Assembly: GCF_009601165.1 (NCBI RefSeq)
Contig: NZ_WIRE01000001.1
Coordinates: forward strand, 744,001 to 808,000
DNA: 64,000 nucleotides
Reading direction: 5' to 3'
From: Alcanivorax sediminis
GTDB lineage: Bacteria > Pseudomonadota > Gammaproteobacteria > Pseudomonadales > Alcanivoracaceae
A model generated the notes under the pieces. It made no database searches and was not told where the DNA came from. It worked only from the letters and a program-made list of their open reading frames with translations. Each line of letters starts with the position of its first letter. Positions within the stretch are counted from its first letter, which is position 1. Shown here piece by piece: positions 8,746-17,608 of the stretch. A program made the position numbers and the translations under genes.

Positions 8746-10134
8746 ATGGAAACCGGTAATCTGCTGTTGCTACTGGTGGTGATGATCGCGGGGGCCTATT
8801 ACCTGGGGCATCGCCGATCCTTTACCCTGGCGCGGCCGTTGGGTGGCATCCGCCATCTGCACTCCTTGCCGTTCTACTACGCCATGCGCACGGCCATCTG
8901 GTGTGCCATTCCTGCGCTGGCGGTGCTGGGTGCGTGGCTGATTTTTGATGACACCCTGATTCGGATCATGGTGATGGACAGTCTGCCGGCAGACAGTCTG
9001 CCTGCTGATGCATCGTCGGCCAACTTGCTGCTCAACCAGATTGGCAACGTGGCCAGCGGCGCCATTGCGGCCAGTGAAGTGCCTGCGGCGGTGGCGGCAG
9101 CGGCAGAAAAGCTGAATAACCTGCGTTCGCTGAACAGCATGGCAGTGGCTGTTGTGGTGATTGTGGTGGCCATGCTGGGCACCGCCTGGGGCTGGGTGAA
9201 GATCTCTCCACAGATGCGCGCCCGTCAGCAGGTTGAAAAAGTGCTGCAGACGATGTTCATGCTTAGCGCCACCATCGCGATTCTGACCACCGTCGGTATT
9301 CTCATGTCGGTGATGTTTGAATCCATTCGCTTCTTCGGCAAGGTGCCGGCCACCGAATTCCTGTTTGGTCTGCAATGGAGTCCGCAAACGGCCTTGCGTG
9401 CTGACCAGGTGGCCTCAGAAGGGGCCTTCGGTGCCATTCCGCTGTTTATGGGCACCTTGCTCATTTCTGCCATCGCCCTGTTGGTGGCGGTACCGGTGGG
9501 TCTGATGTCTGCCATCTATCTGGCGGAATATGCGCCGGCAAAAGTACGCTCCTTTGCCAAGCCGGCTCTGGAAGTGCTGGCCGGGGTGCCGACGGTGGTC
9601 TATGGCTTCTTTGCTGCTTTGACGGTGGCGCCGGTGATCCGTCAGATCGGTGAATCCCTTGGTTTGAATGTGGCGTCGGAGTCGGCGCTGGCGGCAGGGC
9701 TGGTGATGGGGGTCATGATCATCCCCTTCGTTTCTTCTCTGGCGGATGATGTGATCACGGCCGTGCCGGGTGCCATGCGGGATGCGTCGCTTGGGCTGGG
9801 TGCCACCCGTTCTGAAACCATCAAGAAAGTCATTTTCCCGGCAGCCCTGCCGGGGATCATGGGCGGCATTCTGCTGGCTGCGTCGCGGGCTATCGGTGAA
9901 ACCATGATCGTGGTCATGGCGGCGGGTCTGGCAGCCAACCTGACCGTGAACCCGCTGGAAGCGGTGACCACGGTGACGGTACAGATCGTGACCCTGCTTA
10001 CCGGTGACCAGGAATTCGACAGCGCCAAGACGCTGGCAGCATTCGCTCTGGGCCTGATGTTGTTCATTACCACTCTGCTGCTGAACGTGGTTGCGCTTCA
10101 CATCGTGAAGAAATACCGCGAGCAATACGACTAG
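8746..10134 (+). CDS. pstC: phosphate ABC transporter permease PstC
   Basis: Inner-membrane permease of the Pst system, 462 residues, well above the roughly 320 of E. coli PstC. The extra length is N-terminal: an added first helix (about 1-20), then a helix and an Ala-rich, probably periplasmic segment (about 80-125) before the usual six-helix core. The core contains the ABC-permease EAA loop region SLGLGATRSETIKKVIFPAALPGI and ASRAIGETMIVVMAAG. It lies 163 bases after pstS beyond a terminator and is followed 11 bases later by pstA. ATG is preceded by CGGAG. Confidence 0.92.
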   Translation: METGNLLLLLVVMIAGAYYLGHRRSFTLARPLGGIRHLHSLPFYYAMRTAIWCAIPALAVLGAWLIFDDTLIRIMVMDSLPADSLPADASSANLLLNQIGNVASGAIAASEVPAAVAAAAEKLNNLRSLNSMAVAVVVIVVAMLGTAWGWVKISPQMRARQQVEKVLQTMFMLSATIAILTTVGILMSVMFESIRFFGKVPATEFLFGLQWSPQTALRADQVASEGAFGAIPLFMGTLLISAIALLVAVPVGLMSAIYLAEYAPAKVRSFAKPALEVLAGVPTVVYGFFAALTVAPVIRQIGESLGLNVASESALAAGLVMGVMIIPFVSSLADDVITAVPGAMRDASLGLGATRSETIKKVIFPAALPGIMGGILLAASRAIGETMIVVMAAGLAANLTVNPLEAVTTVTVQIVTLLTGDQEFDSAKTLAAFALGLMLFITTLLLNVVALHIVKKYREQYD

Positions 10135-10145
10135 GGGAATCTGCC

Positions 10146-11414
10146 ATGAGCAAAACCACTGAACAGGTTCGCAAGTCACTGGCCCGACGCTATCGCGCCG
10201 AGCGCCGCTTCAAGGCCTATGGCATGGCGGCCATCGGCTTTGGTCTGATGGCGCTGGTGCTGCTGTTTACCGACATCATTGGCAAGGGGCACAGCGCCTT
10301 CTTCGAAAGTTATGTGCAGATGGATGTGACGTTCGACCGTGACACTCTGGACATCATGGATGTGAATGATGATGAAGAGCTGAATTATGCCAACTACGAC
10401 GGACTGATCCGCAATGCCCTGCGAGAAAAATTTCCCGGAGTCGAGGGTCGCCAGGAAAAGCGTGAGCTCTATGGCCTGGTCAGCACGGGTGCAGGCTACC
10501 AGTTGCGTGACATGCTGCGTGATGATCGAAAATTGCTGGGCCAGACACGCACGCTGTGGTTGCTGGCGGATGATGATGTGGATGTATTCGTCAAATCCGG
10601 TAGCGATGATCGTCTCGAGTCGCGTTTGAGCGAAAACCAGAAAACCTGGATTGAAACTTTTGAAGCCGAGGACAAGCTCGAGCTCCAGTGGAACCAGTCC
10701 CTGTTCACCCATGGCGATTCCCGCGAGCCGGAAATGGCTGGGATTCGCGGTGCCATCGCCGGCTCTTTCTTTACCATGCTGGTCACGTTGATGTTGAGTT
10801 TTCCCATCGGCGTGGCAGCGGCGATCTATCTGGAAGAGTTTGCACCGAAGAACAGGTTCACGGACTTCATCGAGGTCAACATCAACAACCTGGCCGCGGT
10901 GCCCTCCATTATCTTCGGTCTGCTCGGCCTGGCGGTGATCATCGGTCTGTTCGGGATGCCTCGCTCCGTGCCGCTGGTGGGCGGGATCGTGCTCACTCTG
11001 ATGACCTTGCCGACCATCATTATTTCCAGTCGTGCCGCCATCAAGGCGGTGCCCCCGAGCATTCGTCAGGCGGCCATGGGGTTGGGTGCCTCCAACATGC
11101 AGGTCGTGCTGCACCACGTGTTGCCGTTGGCGCTGCCGGGCATGCTCACCGGCGCCATCATCGGTATGGCCCAGGCACTGGGGGAAACCGCCCCGTTGCT
11201 GATGATTGGCATGGTGGCCTTTATTGTGGATGTGCCCGCCGGGCCGCTGGATCCTGCCACGGTGTTGCCGGTTCAGATTTACCTGTGGGCAGATAGCCCG
11301 GAGCAGTCCTTCGTGGCGCTGACTTCCGCCGCCATCATGGTACTGCTGACGTTCCTGATCGCCATGAATACGTTGGCGGTGTTCCTGCGCAAGCGCCTTG
11401 AGCGGCGCTGGTAA
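10146..11414 (+). CDS. pstA: phosphate ABC transporter permease PstA
   Basis: Second Pst permease, 422 residues against about 296 in E. coli. After the first helix (about 28-48) there is a charged segment of roughly 150 residues (about 50-200, rich in Asp/Glu/Arg), predicted periplasmic, before the permease core. The core carries AMGLGASNMQVVLHHVLPLA and the AQALGETAPLLMIGM helix. The insertion is characteristic of this long PstC/PstA pair and may contact PstS or the envelope; that role is inferred. ATG follows GGGGAATCTGCC. The gene sits between pstC and pstB. Confidence 0.92.
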   Translation: MSKTTEQVRKSLARRYRAERRFKAYGMAAIGFGLMALVLLFTDIIGKGHSAFFESYVQMDVTFDRDTLDIMDVNDDEELNYANYDGLIRNALREKFPGVEGRQEKRELYGLVSTGAGYQLRDMLRDDRKLLGQTRTLWLLADDDVDVFVKSGSDDRLESRLSENQKTWIETFEAEDKLELQWNQSLFTHGDSREPEMAGIRGAIAGSFFTMLVTLMLSFPIGVAAAIYLEEFAPKNRFTDFIEVNINNLAAVPSIIFGLLGLAVIIGLFGMPRSVPLVGGIVLTLMTLPTIIISSRAAIKAVPPSIRQAAMGLGASNMQVVLHHVLPLALPGMLTGAIIGMAQALGETAPLLMIGMVAFIVDVPAGPLDPATVLPVQIYLWADSPEQSFVALTSAAIMVLLTFLIAMNTLAVFLRKRLERRW

Positions 11415-11440
11415 CAATGAGTGTTAACGGGACTTGAATC

Positions 11441-12328
11441 ATGGATACTGCACAAAAGATTGACGACAAGACGCCGCGCAGCGAGATGCCGGCCAGCCAG
11501 ATTGAAGGTGAACAGGCAATGGACAACACTACCCGCTACCCGGATCAGACCGTGGGAACCCCCTATGTAGAAAACCCCAAGATGCGCATGCGCGATGTGG
11601 ACGTTTTCTACGGCGAAAAGCAGGCCATCCACGGTGTCAGTCTGGATATCGGCAAGAACGAAGTGGTGGCACTGATCGGCCCGTCTGGCTGTGGTAAATC
11701 CACCTTCCTGCGTTGCCTGAACCGCATGAACGACACCATCGACATCTGTCAGGTGAAGGGCAACCTGCATCTGGAAGATCAGGATCTTTACGACCCCAAA
11801 CTGGACGTGGTGGAGCTGCGTGCCCGTGTCGGCATGGTGTTCCAGAAACCCAACCCGTTTCCCAAATCCATTTATGACAACGTGGCCTATGGGCCGCGCA
11901 TCCACGGCCTGGCCAACAGAAAATATGATCTGGATGAGATCGTGGAAACCAGTCTGCGCAAGGCGGGTCTGTGGGATGAAGTGAAGGACCGCCTGCATTC
12001 GCCGGGCACCGGTTTGTCCGGTGGTCAGCAACAGCGTCTGTGTATTGCCCGCACTATCGCGGTAAGCCCGGAAGTGGTGTTGATGGATGAGCCCTGTTCT
12101 GCACTCGATCCCATTGCTACGGCCAAGATTGAAGAGCTGATTGCCGAGCTGAGTGAGTCATACACCATTGCCATCGTGACCCACTCCATGCAACAGGCCG
12201 CGCGGGTTTCCAATCGCACTGCCTACTTCCACCTGGGTCGTCTGGTGGAAATGAATGACACTGAGACCGTGTTCACCAAGCCCGAGCACGATCTGACAGA
12301 AGCTTACATCACCGGCCGCTTCGGTTAA
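11441..12328 (+). CDS. pstB: phosphate ABC transporter ATPase PstB
   Basis: ATP-binding subunit, 295 residues. Walker [10 protein letters not shown] (80-88), Q-loop in [12 protein letters not shown], signature LSGGQQQR (about 191-198), Walker [14 protein letters not shown] (about 208-220) and switch His in VTHSMQQA. The roughly 45-residue N-terminal extension is longer than in E. coli PstB; an internal ATG at 11519 (MDNTTRY) is a possible alternative start. It is 26 bases after pstA and 16 bases before phoU. Confidence 0.94.
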   Translation: MDTAQKIDDKTPRSEMPASQIEGEQAMDNTTRYPDQTVGTPYVENPKMRMRDVDVFYGEKQAIHGVSLDIGKNEVVALIGPSGCGKSTFLRCLNRMNDTIDICQVKGNLHLEDQDLYDPKLDVVELRARVGMVFQKPNPFPKSIYDNVAYGPRIHGLANRKYDLDEIVETSLRKAGLWDEVKDRLHSPGTGLSGGQQQRLCIARTIAVSPEVVLMDEPCSALDPIATAKIEELIAELSESYTIAIVTHSMQQAARVSNRTAYFHLGRLVEMNDTETVFTKPEHDLTEAYITGRFG

Positions 12329-12344
12329 GGACAAGGAGACCCCC

Positions 12345-13058
12345 ATGGATCGCATGCATTTTGGTGAGCACAGCTCATCCCAGTTCAACGAAGCGCTGGA
12401 ATCCATCCGCAACAACCTGATGGAAATGGGTGGCCTGGTGGAGAAACAGGTGGTGGATGCCCTCCAGTCCCTGCTGCAAGCCGACTCCGCGCTGGCAGAA
12501 AAAGTGTTGGAAACGGAAGACAAGGTCGACAAGCTGGAAATGCTCATCGACGAGGAATGCACCAAGGTGCTGGCCCTGCGTCAACCGGCCGCTTCCGATC
12601 TGCGTTTGATCATCGCCGTGACCAAGGCGGTATCCGATCTGGAGCGCATCGGTGACGAGTCCGCCAAGATTGCCCGCATGGGCCTGCAGCTGGCGGAAGA
12701 GGGTGAGTCTCCCCGTGGCTACGTGGAAGTGCGGCATATCGGTAACCACGTGCGCAACATGCTGCGCGATACCCTTGATGCCTTTGCTCGCTTCGATGCC
12801 AAGAAGGCACTGGAAGTGGCGGCGGAAGACAAGGAAGTGGATCTGGAATACCGCAGCGCCATGCGCTCACTGGTGACCTTCATGATGGAAGACCCCCGCG
12901 CCATTTCGCGGGTGCTCAACATCATTTGGTCCCTGCGTGCGCTTGAGCGTATTGGTGACCACGCCCGCAACATCGGCGAGCAGGTGATTTACCTGGTGGA
13001 AGGCAAGGATGTGCGCCACATCAGCGTGGATGAAATCGAAGCGAAGCTGAAGAAATAG
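12345..13058 (+). CDS. phoU: phosphate-signalling regulator PhoU
   Basis: Two three-helix bundles that link the Pst transporter to PhoR, repressing the Pho regulon when phosphate is ample; 237 residues. The paired PhoU metal-binding motifs are visible: VSDLERIGDESAKIA in the first half and RALERIGDHARNIGE in the second. ATG is preceded by AAGGAGA. It is the last gene of the pst operon and is followed by a hairpin terminator. phoB and phoR are not in this window. Confidence 0.95.
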   Translation: MDRMHFGEHSSSQFNEALESIRNNLMEMGGLVEKQVVDALQSLLQADSALAEKVLETEDKVDKLEMLIDEECTKVLALRQPAASDLRLIIAVTKAVSDLERIGDESAKIARMGLQLAEEGESPRGYVEVRHIGNHVRNMLRDTLDAFARFDAKKALEVAAEDKEVDLEYRSAMRSLVTFMMEDPRAISRVLNIIWSLRALERIGDHARNIGEQVIYLVEGKDVRHISVDEIEAKLKK

Positions 13059-13059
13059 A

Positions 13060-13117
13060 CGCTGCACGCAACACGCTTCATGTAGCACGCAAAAACCCGG
13101 TCAGCAGGCCGGGTTTT
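13060..13117 (+). terminator. phoU terminator with CACGC-word repeat
   Basis: The hairpin AAAACCCGG / CCGGGTTTT (13092-13117) ends in a T-run, a standard intrinsic terminator for the pst operon. Immediately before it (13060-13090) lie iterated CACGC words (CTGCACGCAACACGCTTC...GTAGCACGC), also seen near 60426 and 62718. Confidence 0.88.
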
Positions 13118-13139
13118 TTGTGCCTCAAAAACGTAGCCG

Positions 13140-13176
13140 CTGTAGGAGCTCATGCTTGCATGGCGATCCGAGCCTT
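13140..13176. repeat. REP-like element upstream of the ars operon
   Basis: TGTAGGAGCTCATGCTTGCATGGCGATC resembles the TGTAGGAGC...GCGAT REP elements of pseudomonads, with a CATGC-TT-GCATG hairpin core. A second copy lies at 15210-15240, between acr3 and arsH. Confidence 0.6.
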
Positions 13177-13191
13177 GGCGAGGAGGAAGTC

Positions 13192-13284
13192 TCGAAGAAC
13201 GAGTGTCGAGTTGCGAAAAGTAAACCGCTTTTGATCTTGGAAACTCGAAACTCGAAACTCGAAACTCGAAACTCGAAACTCGTT
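13192..13284. repeat. intergenic palindromic element, GAGTTTC-word family, copy 2
   Basis: The left arm is CGAAGAACGAGTGTCGAG. The right arm is a short tandem array of GAAACTC words (at least five in a row, 13240-13282). It lies between the pst terminator and the ars promoter. The arm expanded by tandem duplication parallels the 7-bp repeat at 19471. Confidence 0.8.
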
Positions 13285-13326
13285 CTGTCATAAAACTTTC
13301 CCGCGTTGCAGCTTGAAGCTTGCAGC

Positions 13327-13350
13327 TATAATATCCGTACTTCCGAATAT
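13327..13350 (+). promoter_or_regulatory. arsR promoter -10 and probable ArsR operator
   Basis: A perfect TATAAT lies at 13327-13332. It overlaps an inverted repeat ATATCCG (13331-13337) / CGAATAT (13344-13350), spaced 6 bases, a typical position for an autoregulating ArsR site. A possible -35 TTGCAG (13306-13311) is 15 bases upstream. Derepression by arsenite is expected from the family. Confidence 0.65.
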
Positions 13351-13367
13351 ACGAATTCAAAGCCACC

Positions 13368-13688
13368 ATGCTGACTCCGACGCAACTCTGCAAATGCCTG
13401 GGCGATGACACGCGCCTGAGCCTGATCTGCCTGCTCCATGGCCAGGGGGAGGTGTGCGTGTGTGATCTGGTAGAGGTCATGCAGGCGCCGCAATCCACGG
13501 TGTCTCGCCATCTGGCTCAGTTGCGTCAGTGTCAGCTGGTCATCGCCCGCCGACAGGGCACCTGGATGCACTATCGGATCAATCCCGAGTTGCCCGACTG
13601 GGCAAAAAAGAGCCTCAAACAACTGGTGCCTGCGGCGAGAGAGGCGCTGGCACTGAATCAATCCGTCGCTTCCTGCTGTGAGACCTGA
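13368..13688 (+). CDS. arsR: arsenic-responsive repressor ArsR
   Basis: Winged-helix metalloregulator, 106 residues, dissociating from DNA on arsenite binding. The metal site and helix contain EVCVCDL (Cys30, Cys32), the classical ArsR/SmtB CxC motif, followed by the recognition helix QSTVSRHLAQL. Cys8 and Cys10 near the N-terminus and a C-terminal CC pair could add As(III) ligands. It is the first gene of arsR-arsC-acr3, with arsC starting one base after its stop. Confidence 0.93.
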   Translation: MLTPTQLCKCLGDDTRLSLICLLHGQGEVCVCDLVEVMQAPQSTVSRHLAQLRQCQLVIARRQGTWMHYRINPELPDWAKKSLKQLVPAAREALALNQSVASCCET

Positions 13689-13689
13689 C

Positions 13690-14187
13690 ATGCAATTGCA
13701 ACCACTGACCATCCTGGTGCTGTGCACCGGCAACTCCTGCCGTTCCATTATTGGTGAAGCACTGATCAATCACCTGGGCGAAGGGCGTTTTCGCGGCCTG
13801 AGTGCAGGCAGTCATCCTACTGGCCAGGTTAATCCGGGTGCGTTGGCGGTGTTGGCCCGTCACGATATTGTTCCTGAAAACCCTGGCTCCAAGTCCATGG
13901 ATGATCTGGAAGGGGAAGACATCGATCTGATCATTACGGTGTGTGACAGCGCCGCCGGCGAGTCCTGCCCGGTATGGCTGGGTGACACGCCCAAGCTACA
14001 TTGGGGGCTGCCGGACCCGGCCCACGCCACAGGAACAGACGAACAAATAGCCGCTGCTTTCGAGGCCACCTACCAGCAACTGGAAAGAAGACTGAAGGCA
14101 TTGTTTGCGGTGTCACTGGATGAGCTCAATCAGAAAGGGCTGGTGCAGTGTGGTGAAGAGATTCATCAGCAGATGGGTGATCTGTAA
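13690..14187 (+). CDS. arsC: arsenate reductase, low-molecular-weight phosphatase type
   Basis: Reduces arsenate to arsenite for export. 165 residues from ATG 13690; a GTG at 13678 inside arsR is an alternative start. The P-loop CTGNSCR (Cys12 to Arg18) fits C-X5-R. Cys85 and Cys93 match the redox relay of the thioredoxin-coupled (S. aureus pI258-like) class, and DPA (109-111) supplies the general acid. It is longer than the usual 130 residues, with a C-terminal helix tail. Overlaps acr3 by one base (TAATG). Confidence 0.92.
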   Translation: MQLQPLTILVLCTGNSCRSIIGEALINHLGEGRFRGLSAGSHPTGQVNPGALAVLARHDIVPENPGSKSMDDLEGEDIDLIITVCDSAAGESCPVWLGDTPKLHWGLPDPAHATGTDEQIAAAFEATYQQLERRLKALFAVSLDELNQKGLVQCGEEIHQQMGDL

Positions 14188-15206
14188 TGGGACTTTTCGA
14201 GCGTTACCTGAGCGTCTGGGTAGGGCTGGCCATTGCCGCAGGCGTTGGTCTGGGTTTGTGGATGCCGGATCTGTTTCAGGCCGTGGCCGCGTTTGAATAC
14301 GCTCATGTGAATCTGGCCGTGGCGGTGTTCATCTGGGTCATGGTTTATCCGATGATGATCCAGATCGACTTCTCGGCAATCAGGCAGGTGGGCAAAAATC
14401 CCCGTGGCTTGTTGCTGACACTGGTCATCAACTGGTTGATCAAACCTTTTACGATGGCCGCATTGGGCTGGCTGTTCTTCAAGGTGTTCTTTGCTGGTTG
14501 GGTCGAGCCGGAGACCGCCACGGAATACATCGCCGGCATGATTCTGCTCGGCGTGGCGCCCTGTACCGCCATGGTGTTTGTCTGGAGTCAGCTTACCAAG
14601 GGAGACGCCAATTACACTCTGGTTCAGGTATCGGTAAACGACATCATCATGGTCTTTGCCTTTGCACCCATTGCGGCCTTGCTGTTGGGTGTCAGTGACA
14701 TCACGGTGCCCTGGGATACATTGGTGCTGTCAGTCGTGCTGTATGTGCTGCTGCCGCTGATCGCCGGTTTTATCACCCGTCAGTTGTTGGGCAGTGAAGA
14801 GCGTGTCGCCGGTTTTGTGCATCATCTCAAGCCGGTGAGTGTTATGGGGCTGCTCGCCACCGTGGTGTTGCTGTTCGGCTTTCAGGCAGAAACGATTATC
14901 GCCAAGCCGATGGCGATCGTATTGATTGCCATCCCCCTGCTGATTCAGACCTACGGTATCTTTGCGATTGCTTATTGGGCGGCAAAGCAGCTGCGCCTGA
15001 AGCACAACGTGGCAGGGCCGGCATGCCTTATCGGAACCAGTAATTTCTTCGAGTTGGCAGTGGCAGTCGCGATCAGTCTGTTTGGTCTCAATTCGGGTGC
15101 TGCGTTGGCCACGGTGGTGGGCGTGCTGGTGGAAGTGCCGGTGATGTTGTCACTGGTGGCTATCGTTAATCGCACCACTCATTGGTTCGAAGAATCCCGG
15201 GCCTGA
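14187..15206 (+). CDS. acr3: arsenite exporter Acr3
   Basis: Ten-helix arsenite efflux permease of the bile/arsenite/riboflavin (BART) superfamily, 339 residues. The family hallmark [13 protein letters not shown] contains the essential Cys in the fourth helix, and the late helix has [18 protein letters not shown]. It is not the ArsB type. Translation is coupled to arsC by the TAATG overlap. Together with ArsC it completes the arsenate-to-export route. Confidence 0.94.
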   Translation: MGLFERYLSVWVGLAIAAGVGLGLWMPDLFQAVAAFEYAHVNLAVAVFIWVMVYPMMIQIDFSAIRQVGKNPRGLLLTLVINWLIKPFTMAALGWLFFKVFFAGWVEPETATEYIAGMILLGVAPCTAMVFVWSQLTKGDANYTLVQVSVNDIIMVFAFAPIAALLLGVSDITVPWDTLVLSVVLYVLLPLIAGFITRQLLGSEERVAGFVHHLKPVSVMGLLATVVLLFGFQAETIIAKPMAIVLIAIPLLIQTYGIFAIAYWAAKQLRLKHNVAGPACLIGTSNFFELAVAVAISLFGLNSGAALATVVGVLVEVPVMLSLVAIVNRTTHWFEESRA

Positions 15207-15209
15207 CCA

Positions 15210-15309
15210 GGTAGAAGCTATGCTTGCATGGCGATCACGAGTGGCGGGTACCGAGTACCGAGTTTCGAAAACCAGAACGGCGGAGATGGGCTGGCACCCA
15301 TTTCCGCCC
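15210..15309. repeat. REP-like element plus half GAGTTTC-word element between acr3 and arsH
   Basis: 15210-15240 contains AGAAGCTATGCTTGCATGGCGATC, matching the REP-like element at 13140. It is followed by GAGTACCGAGTTTCGAAAAC and a hairpin GGCGGAGATGGG / CCCATTTCCGCC (15279-15309). The hairpin can terminate the arsR-arsC-acr3 transcript, although no T-run follows. Confidence 0.6.
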
Positions 15310-15375
15310 TGCGGTTTCGTAGGGTGGAAGTTGTCTCGGCAATCACCACCATAGTGTGTGGAGAATAAAAACCCA

Positions 15376-16086
15376 ATGAACGATATCCCGAACCTTGATA
15401 AGAACTGTTTCCAGATTCCGACACCGGATGCGGTTTTTCGTGATAAACCGTCATTACACAAACCTCGCATCCTGTTGCTGTATGGATCGCTGCGTGCGCG
15501 CTCTTTCAGTCGCCTGGTAGTGCAGGAATCGGCGCGGCTGCTGGAAGCCATGGGAGCGGAAACCAGAATTTTTCATGCTGATGGGTTGCCACTTCCCGAC
15601 AGCGAAGACGCGGACCATCCCAAGGTTCAGGAGCTGCGTAATCTGGTGTCCTGGAGCGAAGGCATGGTGTGGTGCTCGCCGGAACGTCATGGTGCCATGA
15701 CGGGCATCATGAAAGCGCAGATCGACTGGATCCCCCTGTCTCTCGGCGCGGTGCGTCCGACTCAGGGCAAGACGCTGGCTGTCATGCAGGTGTGTGGTGG
15801 CTCGCAGTCGTTCAATGCGGTGAATCAACTACGCGTGTTGGGCCGATGGATGCGTATGGTGACCATTCCCAACCAGTCTTCCGTACCGAAGGCGTTCCTG
15901 GAATTCGATGACAATGATCGTATGAAGCCCTCGGGATACTACGATCGCATCGTGGATGTGATGGAAGAGCTGGTGAAGTTTACCTTCCTTACCCGTGATC
16001 GCAGCGACTACCTGGTTGACCGCTATTCAGAGCGCAAGGAAAGTGCAGAAGCGCTCATGAAAAGGGTCAACCAGCGAGACATGTAA
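15376..16086 (+). CDS. arsH: organoarsenical/NADPH FMN oxidoreductase ArsH
   Basis: Flavodoxin-like NADPH:FMN oxidoreductase, 236 residues, known to oxidise trivalent organoarsenicals. The FMN loop [10 protein letters not shown] is exact for ArsH, followed by [20 protein letters not shown] and [23 protein letters not shown] 15376 is chosen; a GTG at 15358 would add six residues. It lies 169 bases after acr3 past a hairpin, so it may have its own promoter. It converges with the GST-like gene with only 6 bases between stops. Confidence 0.93.
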   Translation: MNDIPNLDKNCFQIPTPDAVFRDKPSLHKPRILLLYGSLRARSFSRLVVQESARLLEAMGAETRIFHADGLPLPDSEDADHPKVQELRNLVSWSEGMVWCSPERHGAMTGIMKAQIDWIPLSLGAVRPTQGKTLAVMQVCGGSQSFNAVNQLRVLGRWMRMVTIPNQSSVPKAFLEFDDNDRMKPSGYYDRIVDVMEELVKFTFLTRDRSDYLVDRYSERKESAEALMKRVNQRDM

Positions 16087-16092
16087 TCCGCT

Positions 16093-17010
16093 TTACGGAC
16101 GAAGACGAAATCCCTCACGGGGAAAATGATTGGCAACTTGACCCACCGCTGGATCCTGGCGAACGACAATCCAGCCTGAAGCGTTGCTCGCCACCAGCGT
16201 GCCGGTAACCGGCTCAAGGCCGTAATCATCCGGTGTGATGCTTACACACTGTCCGATCAGATCCCCATCGTCATCACTGACAGGGAGTGTTCGGGGGTTA
16301 TTGCTCCGGGCAACGTCCAGCGCATCGTCTGCACTGATGGTTGTCGAATGCCCCTGGCCAAAGCCCTTGAGACGATCCATCCACGCATTCACATTTGGGT
16401 AGTCCTGCACTACGCGCTGATTGGCCAGGTCCCGCTGAAACCACAGGCTGTGATAGGCAGAAAAATCTCCGGCGTTAGGGCTGTCGCCAAACAGGAAGGG
16501 CTGATCGGCAAGCATTGTCTCGAGTCGATCCAGGTGCGCTCGTACCATACGCTTCATTTCTCTGGGGCTCTGTGCTTTGACTTTTGCCTTGCTGCCCATG
16601 CGAATTCGGTCCCACAGCAATCTGCCCAAATCCATAATGCTGGATTCTTTCAGTACCTTGCGCAGCAGAGTCAGGTTGCCGGCGGTGATAACGCAAGCAA
16701 GAAAAATGTCGAGATCCACCTCGCGAACAAACTGCTGTACTTCCTCAGGGCAATTCTCCATCACCAGTTCCGGCTTGTTGCTGAGGCGTGCAATTTCCCG
16801 GCTGATGGTGCGGGTATCGCAAAAGACATCGGCCCCGATCTGCGCAACCGGAATCTTGCGATAGCCACCCGCCAGCGGCGACAGGAGTGGGCGGGGAGGC
16901 ATTTCCTTCACAATGACGGATTGCCAGTCAAGACCGGCATAGCCGAGCATGGCTCGCACTTTTTCCGAAAAAGGGGAGAGGGGGTAGTGGTGAAGAATGA
17001 AGTCTGACAT
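16093..17010 (-). CDS. glutathione S-transferase family protein
   Basis: 305 residues. The N-terminal thioredoxin-like GST domain (about 1-80) starts FILHHYPLSPFSEKVRAMLGYAGL and contains the cis-Pro region YRKIPVAQIGADVFCDTRTI. An all-helical C-terminal domain (about 95-210) contains GDSPNAGDFSAYHSLWF. About 75 further residues form an extra C-terminal part unlike classical GSTs. The Ser12-Pro13-Phe14-Ser15 stretch is the expected catalytic position. The substrate is unknown. It lies 109 bases after trxC on the same strand and abuts arsH convergently. Confidence 0.8.
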   Translation of the reverse strand: MSDFILHHYPLSPFSEKVRAMLGYAGLDWQSVIVKEMPPRPLLSPLAGGYRKIPVAQIGADVFCDTRTISREIARLSNKPELVMENCPEEVQQFVREVDLDIFLACVITAGNLTLLRKVLKESSIMDLGRLLWDRIRMGSKAKVKAQSPREMKRMVRAHLDRLETMLADQPFLFGDSPNAGDFSAYHSLWFQRDLANQRVVQDYPNVNAWMDRLKGFGQGHSTTISADDALDVARSNNPRTLPVSDDDGDLIGQCVSITPDDYGLEPVTGTLVASNASGWIVVRQDPAVGQVANHFPREGFRLRP

Positions 17011-17119
17011 AAGAATGCAAGCCGGAGGTGGTCAGTGAAGCCTGCATCTTCATCAACGACAGTGGAAATGACAAGGCTTGAAGCCGGGAAAAGTCGGCGT
17101 AAAGGTCAAGCCACAGGCG

Positions 17120-17554
17120 CTAGGCGCGTAAGTGTTGATTAAGCCACTGTTCAAACTGGGCTTTGGGAAGGGCGCCTGACAGACGCGCTACTTCCTTGCC
17201 GTCTTTCACGATCATTAATGTTGGGATCGAACGGATCTGGAAGCGGGCGGCGGTCTGAGGGCAGGCTTCAGTATCCACTTTGACGAAACGAGCCTGAGTA
17301 GCGAAGGCGGCGGCCGTTGACTGAAAAGTGGGGGCGAATTGCTGACAGGGTCCGCACCAGCTGGCCCAGAAATCCAGCACCAATGGCAACCCGTTACGGT
17401 CCAGGAGTCGTTGGAAGCTGGCATCGCTGGCAGCGATGGGCTGGCCGTTGAGGAGAAGGGTTTTGCATTTCCCGCATACCGGTCTACTTTGCAGCCGCTC
17501 TTCCGGTACGCGATTAATGGCCCCGCAGGAGGGGCAGGTGAGTTCCATGGCCAT
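17120..17554 (-). CDS. trxC: thioredoxin 2 (zinc-binding N-terminus)
   Basis: Cytoplasmic disulfide reductase, 144 residues. It has the TrxC-specific N-terminal zinc ribbon with Cys7/Cys10 and Cys27/Cys30, then the active site WCGPC (66-70) and cis-Pro in IRSIPTLMIVKDGK. It could supply reducing power to the nearby thioredoxin-type ArsC, though TrxA normally does so. Two in-frame ATGs (17554 and 17548) are possible starts. The upstream gene on the same strand ends 54 bases before it. Confidence 0.93.
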   Translation of the reverse strand: MAMELTCPSCGAINRVPEERLQSRPVCGKCKTLLLNGQPIAASDASFQRLLDRNGLPLVLDFWASWCGPCQQFAPTFQSTAAAFATQARFVKVDTEACPQTAARFQIRSIPTLMIVKDGKEVARLSGALPKAQFEQWLNQHLRA

Positions 17555-17608
17555 GTCAGTTACCTGTTATGTTCACTGTTAGAAGCATGGTGGCAGAACC
17601 CAGGGTTA

